DNA of 11,645 nt. Origin: an uncultured Asticcacaulis sp. Its GTDB lineage: Bacteria > Pseudomonadota > Alphaproteobacteria > Caulobacterales > Caulobacteraceae. The stretch's first letter is position 1. Each line of letters starts with the position of its first letter. Positions 8,086 through 11,645 of this stretch are shown here, in pieces. The stretch spans positions 1-11,645 of the forward strand of contig CAMLPZ010000123.1 of the NCBI GenBank assembly GCA_946482045.1. Reading direction: 5' to 3'. The notes below the pieces were generated by a model. The model was not told the origin of the DNA. It was given only the letters and a program-made list of their open reading frames with translations, and searched no databases. Position numbers and translations under genes: made by a program.

Positions 8086-8496
8086 ATGAAGATTAATGCT
8101 TATCTCCATTTCAACGGCAATTGCGCCGATGCCCTGGCCTTCTACGAGCAGGTGTTCAACGGCAAGGTCATCTTCCAGCAGACCTTCGGTGAGTCGCCGA
8201 TGAAGGATGAGTTTGGGTCGGATATGCAGACCGGCATCATGCACGCGACGCTACAGATCGGCGACGACATCATCCATGCCAGTGACAGCCCGCCGGGGAT
8301 GTTCAAGACGCCGCAAGGCTTTTCCATCAGCTACGCCACGACCGACACGGTTGCGGCCGAGCGTATCTTTGCCGCCCTGGCCGAGGGCGGCAATGTCTTC
8401 ATGCCCCTGGCTCCGACCTTTTGGGCGGAGCGTTTTGGCATGGTGACCGATCGTTTCGGCATACCTTGGATGATCAATTGCGATAAGCCGGCCTGA
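8086..8496 (+). CDS. VOC-family (PhnB-like) protein
   Basis: This is a 136-residue protein of the vicinal-oxygen-chelate/glyoxalase superfamily, PhnB-like branch. It opens with KINAYLHFNGNCADALAFYEQVF, the typical first beta-alpha unit, continues with IMHATLQIGDDIIHASD, and closes with the branch signature FWAERFGMVTDRFGIPWMIN (112-131). The ATG at 8086 is chosen over in-frame upstream codons because AGGAAG (8073-8078) lies 7 nt before it and the family begins here. PhnB-like proteins have the VOC fold, but many lack a proven enzymatic activity; no substrate can be named. It follows a 199-bp gap after the AHSA1 gene, so it may have its own promoter, though none stands out. It precedes the SRPBCC gene at 8529 by 32 nt. 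Confidence 0.88.
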   Translation: MKINAYLHFNGNCADALAFYEQVFNGKVIFQQTFGESPMKDEFGSDMQTGIMHATLQIGDDIIHASDSPPGMFKTPQGFSISYATTDTVAAERIFAALAEGGNVFMPLAPTFWAERFGMVTDRFGIPWMINCDKPA

Positions 8497-8528
8497 GAAA
8501 GCCGGCGACCTACCGGGAGGAGTAACCA

Positions 8529-9062
8529 ATGACTACGATCATACTTGTCGTCCTTGTACTGCTGGTCGCGTTCCTGGCCTTCGTGGCGACGCGGCCCGAT
8601 ACCTTTACCGTCAAGCGGTCCCAGCTTATTCGCGCCAAACCGGCGGATATTTATCCGCTGATCGCCAACTTCCATTCCGAAGGCTGGGGCAAGTGGTCGC
8701 CCTGGGAGGATCTCGATCCGGATCTGCGCCGCGCCTATTCCGGCCCGCCGTCGGGTGTCGGTTCCGTATACGAATGGGAAGGCAATAAACGCGTCGGCGC
8801 CGGCCGCATGGAAATCCATCACGCCGAAGCTCCGTCGTCGGTCGATATCAAGCTCGACTTCCTGCGGCCGTTCAAGGCGACGAACGACACCCAGTTCCAC
8901 CTGATCGACGAAGGCGAAGAGACCCTGGTCACCTGGAAGATGACCGGCCCTGTGCCGTTTCCGGCCAAGGTCATACATCTGTTCATGGACATGGACACAA
9001 TGGTCGGGAACGACTTCGAAAAGGGTCTCGGGCGCCTGAAGGCTCTGGCTGAAAAGAAATAG
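8529..9062 (+). CDS. Membrane-anchored SRPBCC (polyketide-cyclase-like) protein
   Basis: The protein has 177 residues. One N-terminal transmembrane helix (about 3-20, IILVVLVLLVAFLAFVA) is followed by an SRPBCC domain (about 27-175): FTVKRSQLIRAKPADIYPLIANFHSEGWGKWSPWEDLDPD, then YSGPPSGVGSVYEWEGNKRVGAGRMEI, LDFLRPFKATND, TLVTWKMTGPVPF, and the C-terminal helix with DFEKGLGRLKALAE. This is the 'polyketide cyclase/dehydrase' type of SRPBCC rather than the AHSA1 type of its neighbours. GGGAGGAG (8516-8522) lies 6 nt upstream of the ATG, the strongest ribosome site of the cluster. The charged residue right after the helix (R22) makes the domain probably cytoplasmic-facing or periplasmic; the sequence does not settle which. 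Ligand unknown. Confidence 0.88.
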   Translation: MTTIILVVLVLLVAFLAFVATRPDTFTVKRSQLIRAKPADIYPLIANFHSEGWGKWSPWEDLDPDLRRAYSGPPSGVGSVYEWEGNKRVGAGRMEIHHAEAPSSVDIKLDFLRPFKATNDTQFHLIDEGEETLVTWKMTGPVPFPAKVIHLFMDMDTMVGNDFEKGLGRLKALAEKK

Positions 9063-9071
9063 CATTGGTTC

Positions 9072-9117
9072 AGAATCGAGCGCCGCATTGTTTTTTTAGC
9101 TGGCGGTGCTCAATTCT
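9072..9117 (+). repeat. Long imperfect hairpin after the SRPBCC gene
   Basis: GAGCGCCGC (9078-9086) pairs with GCGGTGCTC (9103-9111), 9 bp with one G-T. After one mismatch, AGAAT (9072-9076) pairs with ATTCT (9113-9117). The 16-nt loop holds a run of seven T. It begins 9 nt after the stop codon at 9062. The T run lies in the loop, not after the stem, so it is not a standard terminator. Confidence 0.45.
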
Positions 9118-9188
9118 CTGTCCGGCTGCGCATTTGGTCCAAAAAGCTTCATAGTTTTGGGATGCGCTCGCCGTTCCGGAGCAAACCC

Positions 9189-9722
9189 ATGGCCGATACA
9201 AGCTTCACCCGCACGGATGTATCCGTTGTCATGAGCCGGACCTTCGATGCCGGGATCGCTGTGGTGTGGCGGGCGTGGACGGACGAAGGCCTGATTGCGC
9301 GCTGGTGGGGACCGCATGGTTTTAGCACCGATGCTAAGCTTGACGTGCGGCCAGCGGGCCGGTTCGCGCTCATCATGTACGGCGCCGATGATGAAGCCTA
9401 CCCGCTCCAGGGGGAATATCTCGAAGTGGTCGAGCAGAGCCGTCTCGTCATGGAAATGCATCATGACGACCATCCTGCCAACTGGCACGACTACCTGGCC
9501 TTGCAGTTCACCAAGGCGGGGGGTGATGAGGATACACTTCCATCCCTGACCGTCATTACCAAGGTGGCATTCCAGGCCCTCGGCGACAATGAAACGCAAG
9601 TGACGGTCGAGCAGGTCTTCGCCACCCAGGCCGAGTGCGATGCCTTTGACGGCATGGGCTCGACCGAAGGCTGGCGCCAGAGCTTCGAAAAGCTTGACAG
9701 GGTGCTGGAGCAGGTTGCTTAA
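9189..9722 (+). CDS. AHSA1-like SRPBCC protein
   Basis: It has 177 residues. The ATG at 9189 is preferred over the in-frame ATG at 9162 because GGAG (9178-9181) lies 7 nt upstream and the family begins near here. The AHSA1 pattern is complete: VMSRTFDAGIAVVWRAWTDEGLIARWWGPHGF (14-45), LDVRPAGRFALIM (51-63), YPLQGEYLEVVEQSRLVM, an immunoglobulin-like insertion-free core with LTVITKVAFQALGDNETQVTV, and the C-terminal STEGWRQSFEKLDRVLEQVA. The WWGPHGF motif is identical to that of the GNAT-AHSA1 fusion, so these two domains are closer to one another than to the 7374 protein. Its stop codon overlaps that of the convergent LytTR gene (TTAA at 9719-9722). Upstream, 9063-9188 holds two inverted repeats but no clear promoter. 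Confidence 0.9.
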   Translation: MADTSFTRTDVSVVMSRTFDAGIAVVWRAWTDEGLIARWWGPHGFSTDAKLDVRPAGRFALIMYGADDEAYPLQGEYLEVVEQSRLVMEMHHDDHPANWHDYLALQFTKAGGDEDTLPSLTVITKVAFQALGDNETQVTVEQVFATQAECDAFDGMGSTEGWRQSFEKLDRVLEQVA

Positions 9723-10561
9723 AACCAGCCTTCTGCTTTCAACACCTTGGCATAGCTGCGGCTGACTGGGGCTTCAACATCGCCCTTGATGTACAAACTC
9801 AGTTTGCCGTCGCTCCGCTTAATATTGCAAACTGAATCCTTGGCCACCCACCATGACCGGTGCACCTGTGATCCCTCGATGCCGTCGAGTTCGCGTATGG
9901 CATCGTAGAGCCGCATAAGGACCAGGGTCTGGCCAATCGAGGTGTGGACCCTGAGGTAGTGGTCCTCGGCGGACACAGCATAGATTTGCGCCTTTTGGTA
10001 CTTGAACGGCAGCCGTTCCCGAAAGGCCTGCGCTGGTTCCTTTAGCTCCGAATTGGAATGGATATGGGTCTGGCGGGGTGTACGCTCCGCCAGATACTGC
10101 AATGCCGACATGGCGAAGGTGATGACGGTGACGGGGCCAACGGTGAAAAGCAGCATGCGGGGGGTGAGCGGGCGGTTGAGATATAAGCCATCCACAAGCC
10201 AGACCATCAGGGTTACGGCCGGAACCGCCAGCAGGAACAGCACGATTGCCTCCGCGAGCGGTTCCAGCTTGACAAAGCGATAGCTCAGCAGGCTGACCAA
10301 CTGGACCGAAACCGTGCCGCTCAGCATGGTCGTCAACCAGTAACCTATGCGCATAAGGATGGGCGCGTCATGGCTGCCCATAGCGCCTGTAAAGCTGAGG
10401 AACAGGGCCATGGCGATGGCGGTCGTATAAACACGCAGCCATGTCCGTTCGCCCCATGGGCCGGTGAGCGTACGGATGAAGCCCGCATGTGGCGAAGCGT
10501 CAACGTCAGGGGTGGGCATTTCACGTATCTGGTCGGGCATTTCACGCATCGTTTCGGACAC
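9719..10561 (-). CDS. Membrane-bound LytTR-family transcription regulator
   Basis: The protein has 280 residues in two parts. Four predicted membrane helices lie at about 42-62, 72-95, 103-125 and 135-155; a LytTR DNA-binding domain occupies about 180-278. LytTR landmarks are IYAVSAEDHYLRVHTSIG (193-210), VHRSWWVA (233-240, with the conserved His-Arg-Ser) and APVSRSYAKVLK (264-275). There is no receiver domain, so the signal probably comes through the membrane part. GTG at 10561 is the longest start, but it lacks a Shine-Dalgarno; ATG codons at residues 5, 8 and 15 are all possible, because the first helix begins near residue 42. The N-terminus repeats REMP. It is divergent from the DUF2306 gene (59-bp gap), a likely regulatory partner or target (inference). 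Confidence 0.88.
   Translation of the reverse strand: MSETMREMPDQIREMPTPDVDASPHAGFIRTLTGPWGERTWLRVYTTAIAMALFLSFTGAMGSHDAPILMRIGYWLTTMLSGTVSVQLVSLLSYRFVKLEPLAEAIVLFLLAVPAVTLMVWLVDGLYLNRPLTPRMLLFTVGPVTVITFAMSALQYLAERTPRQTHIHSNSELKEPAQAFRERLPFKYQKAQIYAVSAEDHYLRVHTSIGQTLVLMRLYDAIRELDGIEGSQVHRSWWVAKDSVCNIKRSDGKLSLYIKGDVEAPVSRSYAKVLKAEGWF
10514..10550 (-). repeat. Two direct repeats with a 21-bp period at the LytTR gene start
   Basis: A 16-bp unit occurs at 10514-10529 and 10535-10550 with 15 of 16 bases the same, 21 bp apart. It encodes the repeated REMP peptide if translation begins at 10561. Known LytTR sites are direct repeats of 9 bp with 12-13-bp spacers, that is a 21-22-bp period. On the minus strand the promoter-distal copy contains TACGTGAAA, matching the published LytTR pattern at 7 of 9 positions; the other copy matches at 6. 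Confidence 0.5.
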
Positions 10562-10620
10562 AGAACAGAGAGGCGTTTCTTATGCGGCAATTCCATTCGC
10601 AATGAAAGGCCGTTGCCCAG

Positions 10621-11058
10621 GTGTCCGTTCCGTCCTTCTTCAACCACTATGCCCATCCCCATTGGCCGGACCTGTCCATGGTTTCGCATGTCTCGCCGGC
10701 CGTCCAGATCCACCTGGCTGCGGCGATGATCGCGTTCGCCGTCGCTACGCTCCAGATCCTGGGGCCAAAGGGTACGACGTTTCACCGCATCGTCGGCTGG
10801 GGCTGGGTCATTGTCATGTTCACGGTGGCGGTCTCAAGCTTCTTTATTCGCCAGATCAATCACGGCACCTTCAGCTTCATCCATATCCTCTCCGGTGTGA
10901 CCCTGATCGCCCTGCCGCTTCTAGTGCTGGCAGCTCGGCGCGGCGATATCAAGAAGCACCGGAGGGAGGCTTATCAGCTCTATATCGGCGCGCTGCTTAT
11001 CGCAGGCATCTTCACCTTCCTGCCTGGCCGGCTGATGTGGCACATATTTTTCGGCTGA
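10621..11058 (+). CDS. DUF2306 four-helix membrane protein
   Basis: It has 145 residues and four hydrophobic segments at about 27-47, 57-76, 85-104 and 119-142. It matches the DUF2306 pattern: SPAVQIHLAAAMIAF (25-39), KGTTFHRIVGWGWVIVM (50-66) followed by SSFFIRQ, FSFIHILSGVTLI, KKHRREAYQLYIGALLIAGIFTFLPGRLMW (111-140). Conserved His residues (H31, H55, H88, H113) across the helices are a family trait whose role is unknown to me. The start is GTG at 10621 (AAAGG at 10605-10609, rather far); ATG at 10678 (residue 20) is a real alternative because the family homology begins there. It is divergent from the membrane LytTR regulator, which is likely to control it. Function unknown. Confidence 0.85.
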   Translation: MSVPSFFNHYAHPHWPDLSMVSHVSPAVQIHLAAAMIAFAVATLQILGPKGTTFHRIVGWGWVIVMFTVAVSSFFIRQINHGTFSFIHILSGVTLIALPLLVLAARRGDIKKHRREAYQLYIGALLIAGIFTFLPGRLMWHIFFG

Positions 11059-11212
11059 CCGATCATCTCCCTGAATGTCTCGCATAAGCTTTTGAAACTG
11101 CTCGCATAGCTGACAGCGTTGTCTTGGAGATAGCGGTAACATGCTTTACAAATCAACGACATTGCGTTTTCGGTGAAAAGCCGGGCCGGCACAATTTTCT
11201 GTGATTGAGCGG

Positions 11213-11241
11213 TTGCACAAACAGGTGCCGGTCTTTATAAA
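11213..11241 (+). promoter_or_regulatory. Sigma-70-type promoter for sucC
   Basis: TTGCAC (11213-11218, 5 of 6) and TATAAA (11236-11241, 5 of 6) are separated by exactly 17 nt. This is the best promoter match in the window. Transcription would begin near 11249, leaving a leader of about 170 nt before the sucC ATG. Confidence 0.6.
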
Positions 11242-11370
11242 GCCGCCCATCTTTGGACGAGCAACGGCGTTCGCCCTGATGTCGACGGTGAAAAGTTCGC
11301 GCTAACACGGCGCTTTCAATTCATCGCCTACGCACACATCAGAGCCTTTCACGCTCAATTTGTCATGAAT

Positions 11371-11395
11371 TGAACGGGACCGGCTCTGCCGTTCA
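11371..11395 (+). promoter_or_regulatory. Hairpin in the sucC leader
   Basis: TGAACGG (11371-11377) pairs perfectly with CCGTTCA (11389-11395) around an 11-nt loop, ending 24 nt before the sucC start. A smaller CAATT/AATTG pair (11356-11360 with 11368-11372) overlaps it and would be mutually exclusive. It has no T run, so it is not a terminator. Confidence 0.35.
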
Positions 11396-11419
11396 TTTCA
11401 CTATTGCAAGACCGGTTCC

Positions 11420-11645
11420 ATGAACATTCACGAGCATCAAGCCAAGGCCGTCCTGAAGCAGTTCGGCGTGGCCGTCCCGCGCGGCTATCCCGCCTTCTCC
11501 CCGCAAGAGGCCGAAAAGGCCGCCCGGGACCTCGCCAAGGAGGCCGGTTCCAAGGTCTTCGTCGTCAAGTCGCAGATCCACGCCGGTGGCCGCGGCAAGG
11601 GCCGTTTCGAAGGTCTGGGCCCCGACGCCAAGGGCGGCGTCCGCG
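11420..11645 (+). CDS. sucC: Succinyl-CoA synthetase beta subunit SucC (partial, N-terminus only)
   Basis: SucC, with SucD, interconverts succinyl-CoA and succinate with formation of ATP or GTP in the TCA cycle. The window holds the first 75 codons of a usual ~390-400. The N-terminus [17 protein letters not shown] matches the family opening (normally MNIHEYQAK; Tyr to His at residue 6 is a minor change), followed by [17 protein letters not shown] and the ATP-grasp strand [16 protein letters not shown] (46-61), where K50 and the Gly-Gly-Arg-Gly loop bind nucleotide. No strong Shine-Dalgarno precedes the ATG. A promoter lies about 180 nt upstream. sucD is expected just beyond the window (inference from family gene order). 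Confidence 0.95.
   Translation, partial: MNIHEHQAKAVLKQFGVAVPRGYPAFSPQEAEKAARDLAKEAGSKVFVVKSQIHAGGRGKGRFEGLGPDAKGGVR

Larger units (their letters stand above)
11059..11419. other. Intergenic region and leader upstream of sucC
   Basis: This 361-bp stretch has no convincing gene. It holds a near-perfect 11-12-bp direct repeat (11079-11090 and 11101-11111, 22-bp period), a sigma-70-type promoter (11213-11241), two copies of CGGTGAAAAG (11171-11180 and 11286-11295) and hairpins near the sucC start (11356-11372 and 11371-11395). No terminator is evident after the DUF2306 gene. Confidence 0.6.

Noticed and set aside
8331..9065. 244-codon open frame on the minus strand opposite the VOC and SRPBCC genes
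   Set aside because: Same reason: it is a shadow of two genes with convincing family signatures.

Overview
The window looks like the chromosome of an alphaproteobacterium, most likely a member of the Caulobacterales (Asticcacaulis/Caulobacter-like). This is inferred from high GC with strong third-position bias, the compact 134-residue SdhC and 133-residue SdhD, the lactate-dehydrogenase-like malate dehydrogenase, and the presence of mdh and sucC in the same orientation. In Rhizobium and many other alphaproteobacteria these two genes are directly adjacent (mdh-sucCDAB). No tRNA, rRNA, CRISPR, insertion sequence or phage gene was seen.

Layout. (1) Positions 1-3166, minus strand: the succinate dehydrogenase operon sdhC-sdhD-sdhA-sdhB, tightly coupled (GTGA overlap, abutting TAA/ATG, 1-nt gap), with sdhB cut by the window edge. 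(2) 3167-3551: a divergent intergenic region with candidate sdh promoters and a 17-bp dyad. (3) 3552-4052: an unrecognised small exported protein. (4) 4174-5136: malate dehydrogenase mdh, closed by a strong intrinsic terminator at 5176-5205. (5) 5255-9722, plus strand: a block of accessory genes. It holds a lipoprotein joining an LprI-like and an MliC-like lysozyme-inhibitor domain, a small conserved lipoprotein, a GNAT acetyltransferase fused to an AHSA1/SRPBCC domain, a stand-alone AHSA1 protein, a PhnB-like VOC protein, a membrane-anchored SRPBCC protein and a third AHSA1 protein. (6) 9719-10561, minus strand: a membrane-spanning LytTR transcription regulator, divergent from a four-helix DUF2306 membrane protein at 10621-11058. 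(7) 11059-11419: the sucC leader with a good sigma-70 promoter. (8) 11420 to the end: the 5' part of sucC.

How the genes fit together. SdhCDAB, Mdh and SucC are TCA-cycle enzymes that form a conserved housekeeping backbone. About 6.3 kb of accessory genes sits between mdh and sucC, and the promoter just upstream of sucC together with the terminator after mdh suggests sucC is now transcribed on its own. The accessory block has two themes. One is envelope defence: the dual lysozyme-inhibitor lipoprotein. The other is small-ligand-binding folds: four SRPBCC domains and one VOC protein, one of the SRPBCC domains fused to an acetyltransferase, with no ArsR-type regulator in the cluster. The most unusual items are the GNAT-AHSA1 fusion, the LprI-MliC fusion, and the LytTR/DUF2306 divergent pair whose regulator start region carries a 21-bp-period direct repeat. 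None of these can be called undescribed without database searches.
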